Of a stretch of 64,000 nt of DNA, positions 45,544 through 54,510 are shown piece after piece (positions within the stretch are counted from its first letter, which is position 1; every line of letters starts with the position of its first letter). The DNA lies in contig CP063166.1 in the NCBI GenBank assembly GCA_016806145.1, positions 6,448,001-6,512,000 of the forward strand. The letters are read 5' to 3'. This DNA is from Variovorax paradoxus. Its GTDB lineage: Bacteria; Pseudomonadota; Gammaproteobacteria; Burkholderiales; Burkholderiaceae_C. The notes beneath the pieces are model-generated. The model was not told the origin of the DNA, made no database searches, and saw nothing but the letters and a program-made list of their open reading frames with translations. Made by a program: the position numbers and the translations under genes.

Positions 45544-45567
45544 CGCGGACCGGCGAGCCGGTCCGCG
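45544..45567 (-). terminator. Strong hairpin just after the second phoX gene
   Basis: Perfect arms CGCGGACCGGC/GCCGGTCCGCG with a two-base loop lie ten bases past the stop codon at 45578. There is no T-run, so it may be a transcript-stabilising or rho-assisted end rather than a classic intrinsic terminator. Confidence 0.6.
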
Positions 45568-45577
45568 GTATGGGGTT

Positions 45578-47803
45578 TCAGAGGCCGATCAGGCCGCCGT
45601 CGTCCTTCGTGATCACCAGCGTGGCCGAGCGCGGGCGGGCATTGCCGCCCTGGGGCCAGTGGCTGATGAACTTGGCCGGGTCGCCGAGGTCGGCGACTGG
45701 CGTGTTCTCGCCCGGATGCTGGATGTTCACGAACAGCGCGCGGCCATCGCCCGACTCGGCGATGCCGGTCAGCTCGCAGTCCTTCGGTCCCACGAGGAAG
45801 CGGCGCAGGCCGTCGGTGCCGGGCGCCTTGCCCACGAAGGTGTTCTGCGTCAGCGTGGTCGTGCCGTCGGTGTTGGTGATCACCTTCGCGCCGCCGTCGC
45901 CGAGCTTGCCCGGCAGCGCCGCCAGCAGCATGCAGTTCGTGACGTCGGTGTAGGCACCGTCGTCGGTCTGCAGCCACAGCAGGCCCGGGGCGGCATGGCT
46001 GAACCACATGCCGTCGGGGCTCGAGAAGTCGTTGTCGGCCGAGAGCTGCGACACGTTGACGTCGGCCGCGGCGGTGGAGCGCGCGCCGAACAGGTAGACG
46101 TCCCACTTGAAGCTCAGCGCGGCCGGGTCGGCGTTGTCGTCGGCGAAGCGCACGATGTGGCCGTTGGGGTTGCCCTTCTGGTCAGAGGTGCCCTTTTTGT
46201 CGTTGTAGAAGCGCGGGTTGGCGCCATCGGTCGAGGCGATCGGACGCGAACTCGCGTTGGTGTTGGTCAGCGTCACATAGACGTCGCCGTTCTTCGGATT
46301 CACGGCGGTCCACTCGGGACGGTCCATCTTGGTCGCGCCGGCGGAATCGGCGGCCAGGCGGGCATTGATCACCACGTCGGCCGCGTCGGCGAAGGCGTAG
46401 TTGGTGTTGCTCGAGGTGATGCCGTTGACGCCGAGCTTGAGCTCGAGCCACTTGCCGGTGCCGTCGGCCTCGAAGCGCGCCACGTAGAGGCGGCCGTCGT
46501 CCATGTACTTGTCGCCGGCGGCCATGCCGCCACCGATGTCGGCCGCATCCCAGTTCTTGGTCGAGACGAACTTGTAGATGTACTCGTTGCGCGAGTCGTC
46601 GCCCATGTACCAGACCAGCGGCTTGCCGACCACGACCGGTCCGAGGCAGGCGCCTTCGTGGCCGAAGCGGCCCAGCGCGGTGCGCTTCTTCGGCGTGCTC
46701 GAGGGGTTGAAGGGATCGATCTCGACCACCCAGCCGTAGGTGTTGTGGCCGTTGCGGTAGTCGGCGGTGGCACTGGCACCGAGCACCTCGGTGTTCCAGC
46801 GGCCGTACTGGTTGTCGGCGGTGTCGGGCGTGACGGTGGCCCAGAGTTCGCGGCCGGTGCTGGCGACGCCGTAGCGGCTGAAGGACTTGAGTTCCTTGGC
46901 GCTGCGCTTGGCATCGTCGGTGGCGGCGACACGGCGGAAGTAGCCGGCCCAGTTCTCTTCGCAGGTCAGGTACGTGCCCCACGGCGTGGTGCCGTTGGCG
47001 CAGTTGTTGAGCGTGCCGCGGGTCTTGCTGCCGTCGGTCGAGAACTTGGTCTTCAGGTAGTCGGTCTTGGCGGCCGGGCCCGAGAAAGTCATCTCGGTCA
47101 GCGTGTGGACGCGGCGGTTGAAGCTCGAGTCCTGCTTGTAGCTCCAGCTGTTGCCGCTCTTGTTGACCTCGATCACGCTCACGCCGTGCAGGTAGAACTC
47201 GCGCTTGACCTCGTCGGCCACGGTGCGCACGCCGCCGACGACGGTCTGGCCGTTGGGATGCAGGAACGACGGCGTGATGGCTTCATGGTTCATCACCAGC
47301 AGGCCGCGCGTCGCGTTGGCGGCGTCCCACTTGTTCGAGCCGTTCATGCCGAAGAAGGTCATGCCGTCGTGGTGGTCGCCGGCGCGGCGGTCGTAGGTGG
47401 CCGGATCGTCGGTGCCGTCGTTCTTGTACGCGGCCACGCCGGCGGCGATCGGGTCGCCCAGGCGATAGAGCACGCTGGCGGTGTAGCCGGCGGGCACGGT
47501 GACCACGTCGGCCAGGCTCTTGGCCACGGGGTTGAAGTTGAGCTTCAGCGGTGCCGGGGGCGCGGGCGGCGGGGGTGCCGGCGCGGGCGGGGGCGGGACG
47601 ATGGGCAGGAACCCGCCACCGCCGCCACCACCGCCGCCGCAGGCCTGCAGCAGCGCGGTGCCGGCGGTGCCGACGCCCAGGCCGAACAGATGGCGGCGGC
47701 TCAGGCGCGAAGCGATCAGGTCGTTGAACGACGGGTTCTTGCTGGGATTGGTGCCGACGTCGTCGAGATCGTACGAAGGGTCGTCGCGGGTAGGTGCGGT
47801 CAT
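45578..47803 (-). CDS. PhoX family alkaline phosphatase
   Basis: A 741-residue PhoX phosphatase. A Tat motif SRRHLFGLG (Ser35-Arg36-Arg37) and a lipobox-like LLQAC (to Cys55) are followed by Gly- and Pro-rich linkers. Conserved regions include LVMNHE (169-174), PWGTYLTCEENW with Cys281, Glu282 and Glu283, and GRFGHEGA. In characterised PhoX a cysteine and glutamates of this kind bind the iron-calcium cluster, so this copy appears catalytically complete. It hydrolyses phosphate monoesters in the periplasm under phosphate limitation. It lies upstream of the first PhoX-like gene on the same strand, with a 223-base gap holding a hairpin and a Pho box. Confidence 0.92.
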   Translation of the reverse strand: MTAPTRDDPSYDLDDVGTNPSKNPSFNDLIASRLSRRHLFGLGVGTAGTALLQACGGGGGGGGGFLPIVPPPPAPAPPPPAPPAPLKLNFNPVAKSLADVVTVPAGYTASVLYRLGDPIAAGVAAYKNDGTDDPATYDRRAGDHHDGMTFFGMNGSNKWDAANATRGLLVMNHEAITPSFLHPNGQTVVGGVRTVADEVKREFYLHGVSVIEVNKSGNSWSYKQDSSFNRRVHTLTEMTFSGPAAKTDYLKTKFSTDGSKTRGTLNNCANGTTPWGTYLTCEENWAGYFRRVAATDDAKRSAKELKSFSRYGVASTGRELWATVTPDTADNQYGRWNTEVLGASATADYRNGHNTYGWVVEIDPFNPSSTPKKRTALGRFGHEGACLGPVVVGKPLVWYMGDDSRNEYIYKFVSTKNWDAADIGGGMAAGDKYMDDGRLYVARFEADGTGKWLELKLGVNGITSSNTNYAFADAADVVINARLAADSAGATKMDRPEWTAVNPKNGDVYVTLTNTNASSRPIASTDGANPRFYNDKKGTSDQKGNPNGHIVRFADDNADPAALSFKWDVYLFGARSTAAADVNVSQLSADNDFSSPDGMWFSHAAPGLLWLQTDDGAYTDVTNCMLLAALPGKLGDGGAKVITNTDGTTTLTQNTFVGKAPGTDGLRRFLVGPKDCELTGIAESGDGRALFVNIQHPGENTPVADLGDPAKFISHWPQGGNARPRSATLVITKDDGGLIGL

Positions 47804-47850
47804 GCGCGCTGTCTTTCTCGTGGGTTGAAAAGTAGCCAGCCCGCGAAGTT

Positions 47851-47868
47851 AGGCAGAACGGATGACAG
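47851..47868 (-). promoter_or_regulatory. Weak candidate Pho box upstream of the second phoX gene
   Basis: Minus-strand CTGTCAT-CCGT-TCTGCCT has one perfect PhoB heptamer and one degenerate one, about 48 bases before the start codon at 47803, a normal distance. A better-spaced pair (TTGTCAC-GAAG-CCGTCAT, 47922-47939) exists farther upstream but faces the other way. Confidence 0.45.
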
Positions 47869-47960
47869 TCCCGTGAATTACTCAGCCTCCGGTCAGGTTC
47901 AATCGATACGCGTTTTTGAGGTTGTCACGAAGCCGTCATGCGACGGCGCCAGCCGGGACG

Positions 47961-47987
47961 AAAAAAAAGGGGGCTGCGAGCCCCCTT
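47961..47987 (-). terminator. Intrinsic terminator of mltA
   Basis: On the minus strand, GGGGGCT/AGCCCCC with a three-base loop, preceded by AA and followed by eight T, lies about 20 bases past the mltA stop at 48007. This is a textbook rho-independent terminator. Confidence 0.9.
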
Positions 47988-48006
47988 CGTGGATTCGATC
48001 GGCGAT

Positions 48007-49158
48007 TCAAGGCGGCGGCAGCTGCTTCGGCCACAGCGCCCACAGGCGCAGCGACTGGTTCATGCTCGCCGCGAAGCGCCCGGCATCGGCGCCGGTGCCC
48101 GCGAAGTAGTCGGCGCGCACCGCGCCGACGATGGCGCTGCCGGTGTCCTGCGCCACCACCAGCTTCTGCAGCTGCGCCGACGGGCCGGCCGAGGCCAGCC
48201 ACACGGGCGTGCCGTAGGGAATGCTCTCGCGGTCGACCGCGATCGAGCGGCCCGCGGTCAGCGGCACGCCCTGGGCGCCGCGCGGGCCGAAGGCGGCGTC
48301 GACCTCGCTCAGGTCCTCCTCGCGGAAGAACACGTAGCGCGGGTTGCTCCACAGCAGTTGCGACACGCGCTGCGGGTTCTGCGCCACCCAGGCCTTGGTG
48401 TCGTCGGGCCAGCGGCTGACCCGGCTCACGCCCTGCGACATCAGCCACTGCTGCACGCTGCGGTAGGGCTGCTCGTTGGTGCCGGCGAAGGCCATGCGCA
48501 CGGTGCGCTGCGAGCCGTCGGGCTCGGTCAGGCGCAGCCGGCCCGAACCCTGGATGTGCAGCATCAGCGCGTCGATGGGGTCGGCCATCCAGGCGATCTC
48601 GCGCCCGCGCAGCGCGGCCTGGGCCTCGGGCAGGGTCTCGATCTCCTGGCGCGTGTACCAGGGACGGCGCGGCACGAAGCCCGCGGGCACCTGGTAGAGC
48701 GGCACGTTGAACTGCGCGGTCGGCACGCGCGAGGCCTCGTACACCGGCTCGTAGTAGCTGGTGAGCTTGCCCTCGCTCGAACCGGCCAGCGATTCGACGC
48801 GGTAGGGCTGCAGCCGCTGCGTCATCCACTGGCGCTGCTCGTCCAGGGTCGCGATCGCGAGCTGGCGCACCTCGCGGCACAGCGGCGCGAAGGCGGCATT
48901 GGGCCGCGAGCAGTTCGCCACCAGCGCGATCCAGGCCTCGTGCAGCGGGTCCTCGCCGAAGCCCGGCAGCTCGGCCCAGCCCACGGGCACCCAGCGGCTC
49001 TTGGGATGGGTCATCGATCCGGTGAGGGGGCCGAGGTCGCGCGGCGGCTGCACGACGGGGGGTCGGGTGGGGGTGTCGGGCACGCGCGGCCCGACGGAGC
49101 AGCCGGCCAGCGTTGCTACGATCGCGAGCCCAACCAGCCACTGGAGTCCATTTCTCAT
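48007..49158 (-). CDS. mltA: Membrane-bound lytic murein transglycosylase A
   Basis: A 383-residue lipoprotein with signal peptide and lipobox LAGC (Cys20). The MltA domain (TSYYEPVYEAS) and the C-terminal 3D domain with the catalytic-aspartate segment VVAQDTGSAIVGAVRADYF are clear. It cleaves the glycan strands of peptidoglycan at the outer membrane, releasing anhydro-muropeptides. The start ATG at 49158 overlaps, on the opposite strand, the ATG of a small membrane protein. Confidence 0.94.
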   Translation of the reverse strand: MRNGLQWLVGLAIVATLAGCSVGPRVPDTPTRPPVVQPPRDLGPLTGSMTHPKSRWVPVGWAELPGFGEDPLHEAWIALVANCSRPNAAFAPLCREVRQLAIATLDEQRQWMTQRLQPYRVESLAGSSEGKLTSYYEPVYEASRVPTAQFNVPLYQVPAGFVPRRPWYTRQEIETLPEAQAALRGREIAWMADPIDALMLHIQGSGRLRLTEPDGSQRTVRMAFAGTNEQPYRSVQQWLMSQGVSRVSRWPDDTKAWVAQNPQRVSQLLWSNPRYVFFREEDLSEVDAAFGPRGAQGVPLTAGRSIAVDRESIPYGTPVWLASAGPSAQLQKLVVAQDTGSAIVGAVRADYFAGTGADAGRFAASMNQSLRLWALWPKQLPPP

Positions 49159-49318
49159 GGGTTTGATTTTGCTTGAAGCCCTCGCGGCCGGACTCCTGTT
49201 CATCGGCATCGTCTGGTGGACCATGTTCTCGGGCCGCAAGAAGGGCGAGCTGCACGAGGAGGACGAGCCCCGGACGGGGGACGCGAAGGACGAACAAGAC
49301 CCGCCGCCGCATCCGTGA
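49157..49318 (+). CDS. Small predicted membrane protein
   Basis: A 53-residue protein with one hydrophobic helix (LLEALAAGLLFIGIVWWTMF, residues 4-23) and a charged tail (GRKKGELHEEDEPRTGDAKDEQ), a composition typical of genuine small inner-membrane proteins. A GGAG lies ten bases before its ATG. Its start codon overlaps the divergent mltA start within CATG. Function unknown. The longer frame opening at 48899 runs antisense through mltA and is not used. Confidence 0.62.
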   Translation: MGLILLEALAAGLLFIGIVWWTMFSGRKKGELHEEDEPRTGDAKDEQDPPPHP

Positions 49319-49513
49319 ATTCGTCGTGCAGTCCCGGGTCGACGCGCGCTGTCGGAGAAGGTCGTCTCGGCTATTACTTTGGTAGCAATCCAGCGAGGAA
49401 TCACGGGGCTTTTCGAGGGTTGGGGTGTTTCAGCGCGGCTTCGGAAGCCGTACCATCGCAGCCGTCGCAAGGCTAAGCTGTGCCCGCTTGAATCAACCTC
49501 GAAAGGGATCGCC

Positions 49514-50176
49514 ATGAAAAAACTCGTACTCGCCACCACCTCGCTCGCCATCGTTCTCGCGGGCTGCGCGGGCGGCGGCATGTCCGACACGCAACGCAAC
49601 ACCGCCATCGGCGCGGGCGCGGGCGCCCTGGGCGGCGCGGTCATCGGCTCGGCCACCGGCGGCAACCGCGGTGCGATCGGCACCGGTGCCGTGGTCGGCG
49701 CGGCGGCCGGCGCGCTCGGCGGCTACCTGTGGTCGCAGCGCATGGAAGCGCAGAAGCGCCAGATGGAAGCCGCCACGCAGGGCACCGGCGTGGCCGTGAC
49801 GCAAACCCCCAACAACGAGCTGAAGCTCGCGATCCCGAGCGACGTCTCCTTCGACGTGGGCCGCTCGAACATCAAGCCCAACTTCGCGCCGGTGCTCGAC
49901 CAGTTCGCCAGCGGCCTGCGCAACAACCCGGCCGCCGAGGTGCGCATCATCGGCCACACCGACAGCACCGGCTCCGACGCCATCAACAACCCGCTGTCGG
50001 TCGACCGTGCCGCGAGCACGCGCGACTACCTGGTGGCACGCGGCGTGAACGCGGCCATCTTCCGCATCGAGGGCCGCGGCTCGCACGAGCCGATCGCCGA
50101 CAACAACAGCGACGCGGGCCGGGCACAGAACCGCCGCGTCGAGATCTACGTCGGCGAGCGCGGTCCGCGCGGCTGA
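49514..50176 (+). CDS. OmpA family lipoprotein with glycine-zipper segment
   Basis: A 220-residue outer-membrane lipoprotein (lipobox LAGC, Cys18). A glycine-zipper hydrophobic region (GAGAGALGGAVIGSATGG) is followed by an OmpA-like peptidoglycan-binding domain (VSFDVGRSNIKPNF, IIGHTDSTGSDAINNPLSVDRA, NRRVEIYV). It resembles YiaD-type proteins that tie the outer membrane to the wall. The ATG at 49514 follows a GGGATC stretch. A second OmpA-like gene follows after 109 bases. Confidence 0.92.
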   Translation: MKKLVLATTSLAIVLAGCAGGGMSDTQRNTAIGAGAGALGGAVIGSATGGNRGAIGTGAVVGAAAGALGGYLWSQRMEAQKRQMEAATQGTGVAVTQTPNNELKLAIPSDVSFDVGRSNIKPNFAPVLDQFASGLRNNPAAEVRIIGHTDSTGSDAINNPLSVDRAASTRDYLVARGVNAAIFRIEGRGSHEPIADNNSDAGRAQNRRVEIYVGERGPRG

Positions 50177-50285
50177 CGACCGGCCGGCCGCCGAGGCGGC
50201 CGACCACCTGCAGGGAAGGCAGGCGCGCCGGACCACCGGCGCCCACATCCACGTCTTGTCCAATGGTTCATTCGAGGGAATATTC

Positions 50286-50858
50286 ATGAGGAAGCTCGTT
50301 GTTTCGAGCGCGGCCGCAGCCGTGCTGTTGTTCATCGCCGGTTGCGCTTCGCAATCGTCCACGCCGCCGGCCGACGGGGCCGTGCCCGCCGCCAAGACCG
50401 AGGCTCCGGCCGCCAACAGCTGGACCGCGCGGCTGGCGACGCTGAAGACCGACCTGGAAGCCGCCACCAAGGGCACGGGCGTGGTGATCGAGCAGACGGC
50501 CGACAACCAGCTGCACCTCGTGATTCCCAACGAGCTGTCGTTCGACACCGGCCGCGCCAACGTCAAGCGCAACCTGGCGCAGGTGCTCGACAAGGTCGCC
50601 GATGGCTTGAAGAGCGCCACCGCCGCCAGCGTGCGCGTGATCGGCCACACCGACAACACCGGCAGCGAGGAAGGCAACGAGCGCCTCTCGGTGAGCCGCG
50701 CCGACAGCGTGCGCAACCACCTGGTGGGCCGCGGCGTGTCGACCACCGCCGTCACCACCGACGGCCGCGGCTCGCGCGAGCCGGTGGCCGACAACGGCAC
50801 CGTGGCCGGGCGCGCGCAGAACCGCCGCGTCGAACTGTTCGTGGCAGAGAAGGCCTGA
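50286..50858 (+). CDS. OmpA family lipoprotein
   Basis: A 190-residue lipoprotein (lipobox IAGC, Cys20) with an OmpA-like C-terminal domain (LSFDTGRANVKRNLAQVL, VIGHTDNTGSEEGNERLSVSRA, NRRVELFV). It is a paralogue of the preceding protein but lacks its glycine-zipper segment. GAGGGAAT precedes the ATG. An intrinsic terminator follows 26 bases after the stop. Confidence 0.92.
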   Translation: MRKLVVSSAAAAVLLFIAGCASQSSTPPADGAVPAAKTEAPAANSWTARLATLKTDLEAATKGTGVVIEQTADNQLHLVIPNELSFDTGRANVKRNLAQVLDKVADGLKSATAASVRVIGHTDNTGSEEGNERLSVSRADSVRNHLVGRGVSTTAVTTDGRGSREPVADNGTVAGRAQNRRVELFVAEKA

Positions 50859-50883
50859 GCGCCGCCCCGACCGGCGCATCGCC

Positions 50884-50910
50884 AGCCCTCCCCGCGCGGA
50901 GGGCTTTTTT
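50884..50910 (+). terminator. Intrinsic terminator after the OmpA-like genes
   Basis: GCCCTCC/GGAGGGC with a six-base loop followed by six T. It ends the OmpA-like transcript before the convergent response-regulator gene. Confidence 0.93.
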
Positions 50911-50919
50911 ACGCGCCGC

Positions 50920-51546
50920 TCAGAGCCCGCGCAGCTTGTTCGCGAGCTCGACCGCCGACTTCACTTCCATCTTGTCGAACACGCGCGCGCGATGGACCTC
51001 CACCGTGCGCACGCTGATCGCGAGCTGGTCGGCGATCAGCTTGTTGGGCAGCCCCTCGATCACGAGCCGCATCACGTCGCGCTCGCGCTCAGTCAGCTCG
51101 GCGATGCGGTCGGACAACCCGCGGCGCGCGCGCCGCGCCTCGAGCGCGTCCTGCGACAGCAGCAGCGCCTGCTCGATGCGGTCGACCAGCGCGTTGTCCG
51201 AGAAGGGCTTCTCGCAGAAGTCGAAGGCGCCGCGCTTCACTGCGTCGACCGCGGTCGGCACGTCGGCATGGCCGGTCAGGAAGATCACGGGCATCGCCGC
51301 GAGCAGGCCGCGCTCGACCAGCCGGTCGAACAGCACCAGCCCGCTGGTGCCGGGCATGCGCACGTCGAGCAGCAGGCACAGCGGCTGCTCGGGCAGCGGG
51401 CCCTCGGCCAGGCGCTGCTCGAAGGCCTCGGCGCTGCCGTAGTGCTCGCTCGCCAGGCGGCGCGAGCGCAGCAGCCAGGCCAGCGCCTCGCGCACGCTGG
51501 CGTCGTCGTCGACGATGAAGATCAGGCCATCGATCAGCGGTTGCAT
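50920..51546 (-). CDS. FixJ/NarL-type response regulator
   Basis: A 208-residue two-component regulator. The receiver domain has the acidic pocket VDDD (12-15), the phosphoacceptor Asp61 in LLLDVRMPG, and Lys in KPFSD. The C-terminal LuxR-type helix-turn-helix (LTERERDVMRLVIEGLPNKLIADQLAISVRTVEVHRARV) binds DNA. It is encoded 43 bases after its partner kinase. The regulon is unknown; FixJ/TodT/DctR relatives control respiration or carbon-source genes. Confidence 0.94.
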   Translation of the reverse strand: MQPLIDGLIFIVDDDASVREALAWLLRSRRLASEHYGSAEAFEQRLAEGPLPEQPLCLLLDVRMPGTSGLVLFDRLVERGLLAAMPVIFLTGHADVPTAVDAVKRGAFDFCEKPFSDNALVDRIEQALLLSQDALEARRARRGLSDRIAELTERERDVMRLVIEGLPNKLIADQLAISVRTVEVHRARVFDKMEVKSAVELANKLRGL

Positions 51547-51589
51547 ATCGGTCGGGAAGGAAATCGAAAAAAGGTCGGGAACGGCGGCA

Positions 51590-53683
51590 TCAGGCCGCGG
51601 CCGGGAGGGTAAACCGGAACACGGTGCCGCGCGGGCGATTCGCCTCGAACATCAGCGCGCCGCCATGCTGCTCGACCACGGTGCGGCACAGGCTCAGGCC
51701 CAGCCCCATGCCGTCGGCGCGGGTGGTGAAGAAGGGCGTGAACAGGCGCGCGGCGACCTCCTCGCCGATGCCGCTGCCGAGGTCGGCCACCGAGAACTCG
51801 AGCCAGCGCCGCGCGTCGTCGACGCCACTGCCGCCGACCGCCACCGCGCGCGCCACGCGCAGCCGCAGCACGCGGTTGCCGATGTTGTCGGCCGTGTCCA
51901 TGGCCTGCATCGCGTTGCGCGCGAGGTTCAGCAGCACCTGCTCGACCAGCGTGCGGTCGCACATCGCGGCCGGCAGCCGGTCCTCGAGCACCACTTCGAT
52001 GATCACGCCGAGCTTGCGCGCCTGCAGCCGCACCAGCGGCAGCACGGCATCGATCAGCGCCTGCGGCGCGACCGCCTCGCGCGTGCGGTCGCGCCGGCGC
52101 ACGAAGTCGTGCACGCTGCGGATCACCTGGCCCGCGCGGTCGGCCTGCTCGGCGATGCGGCGCACCGCCATCGCCACCTCGCCCTGCTCGCCGCGCGCAT
52201 CGGGGCCGAGCATGTTGAGCGAACCGGTGGCGTAGCTGGCGATCGCGGCCAGCGGCTGGGTGAGCTCGTGGCTCAGCAGCGAGGCCATCTCGCCCACGGT
52301 GGCCAGCCGCGCGCTGGCCTGCAGCCGCTCCTGGCTGGCGCGCGAGAGCTCCTCGATGCGGCGCTGCTCGCTGACGTCGATGAAGGCGCTCATCCAGCCG
52401 GTCTGCACGCGCTGCGCGTTGAGCAGCGGCGCCTCGAAGATCAGCACCGGGAAGCGGGTGCCGTCCTTGCGCATGAAGACCGACTCGAAGCCCTCGCGCG
52501 GCGGCATGCCGCCGGCCAGCCGGCGCGCCTGGCGCTGCTGGTACTCGTGCGCGAGCTCGGTCGGCCAGTAGGGCGCGTCGTTGGCCTCGCGCGCCATCAG
52601 TTCCTCGGCGCTGAAGCCCACCATCTCGCAGAAGGCCGGGTTGACGTAGGTGATGCGGCCCTGCAGGTCGCGCGCGCGCAGGCCGGTGATGACCGAGTCC
52701 TCCATCGCCTTGCGGAAGGCCAGCGAATCGGCGAGGTCGCGCTCGGCGCGCAGGCGCCGCCGCGTGTCGCGCGCCAGCAGCACCAGCACCGACACCAGCG
52801 CGATCGAGATCGCCGTGACCAGCGCGGTCAGCACGTTCGGGAACAGGTCGGGCGCGGCGCGCCAGCCGTCCACGCGCAGCATCAGCGCGGCGCCGGGCAG
52901 GTCGATCAGCTGCTGCGCGGTGAACACGCGCGTGCCGACGCGGCGCGCGGTGCCGATGGCCACGAGGCGGGTGCCGTCGGTCTCGGTGAAGGCCACTTCC
53001 TGGCCGCGCGTGAGCGTGGGGCCGACCAGCTCGGCCAGCGTGTCGCGCAGCGAGTAGCTGGCCACCAGGAAGCCGCCGCCGGTGTCCATCGGCACGCACA
53101 GCTCCATCACCTCCATGCCGCCACCGCCGCCCAGCGGCACGTAGTGGCTCGGCGAGTAGGCGGGCGTGCCGAGCTTGCGCGCGGCGGCGCAGGCCAGCGA
53201 GACGTCGGACTGCTCGGCCGTGCGGCTCGCGGGATCGAGCACGTGCAGCCGGTAGGGCGTGTCGACGGCATCGAGCGCGCGCAGCTGCGCGTCGCGCCAT
53301 TCGAGCCGCAGCCACTCGCGGTGCTCGCGCAGCAGCGCGGCCGCGGCCTCGGGCCAGTGCGAGCGGTCGGGGCCGGGCGCCTGCGTGGCGCGCAGGCTCT
53401 GGGCATTGCGCTGCAGGCCGCTGCGCAGGTCGGTCACGGCATCGGCGGTGTCGCGGTCGAGCGCGGCCTGCACCTGCTCGACCTCGTGCTTGCCCGCGAG
53501 CCAGACCACAGTGACCAGCAGCGCCAGCACCAGGATCGCGAGCAGCAGCCAGAGGAACCAGCGCTGCCACAGCGAGCGCAGGCGCGCGAAGCCGACGACG
53601 AGGCGGCGGTAGGGCGGCACCGGCAGCGGTGGCGGCGCATAGGCCGGCTCCGGCGGCGCGAGATCGGACGCATCCACCGCCAT
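51590..53683 (-). CDS. PAS-domain sensor histidine kinase
   Basis: A 697-residue membrane kinase. Two membrane helices (about 43-63 and 283-303) flank a 220-residue periplasmic sensor region. A PAS domain follows (about 325-440, GRITYVNPAFCEMVGFSAEEL), then a HisKA box with His472 (LSHELTQPLAAIASY) and an ATPase domain with N, G1 and G2 boxes (LNLARNAMQAM, DLGSGIGEE, GMGLGLSL). It phosphorylates the response regulator encoded next. The signal is unknown. Start at the ATG at 53683, 11 bases after the nitrilase gene. Confidence 0.92.
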   Translation of the reverse strand: MAVDASDLAPPEPAYAPPPLPVPPYRRLVVGFARLRSLWQRWFLWLLLAILVLALLVTVVWLAGKHEVEQVQAALDRDTADAVTDLRSGLQRNAQSLRATQAPGPDRSHWPEAAAALLREHREWLRLEWRDAQLRALDAVDTPYRLHVLDPASRTAEQSDVSLACAAARKLGTPAYSPSHYVPLGGGGGMEVMELCVPMDTGGGFLVASYSLRDTLAELVGPTLTRGQEVAFTETDGTRLVAIGTARRVGTRVFTAQQLIDLPGAALMLRVDGWRAAPDLFPNVLTALVTAISIALVSVLVLLARDTRRRLRAERDLADSLAFRKAMEDSVITGLRARDLQGRITYVNPAFCEMVGFSAEELMAREANDAPYWPTELAHEYQQRQARRLAGGMPPREGFESVFMRKDGTRFPVLIFEAPLLNAQRVQTGWMSAFIDVSEQRRIEELSRASQERLQASARLATVGEMASLLSHELTQPLAAIASYATGSLNMLGPDARGEQGEVAMAVRRIAEQADRAGQVIRSVHDFVRRRDRTREAVAPQALIDAVLPLVRLQARKLGVIIEVVLEDRLPAAMCDRTLVEQVLLNLARNAMQAMDTADNIGNRVLRLRVARAVAVGGSGVDDARRWLEFSVADLGSGIGEEVAARLFTPFFTTRADGMGLGLSLCRTVVEQHGGALMFEANRPRGTVFRFTLPAAA

Positions 53684-53694
53684 CGCGCCCGGCC

Positions 53695-54506
<812 letters not shown>

Positions 54507-54510
<4 letters not shown>

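Noticed and set aside
49514..50858. Recent gene duplication of the two OmpA-like lipoproteins
   Set aside because: The proteins share the OmpA domain but differ in linker, glycine zipper and most residues, so they are old paralogues.
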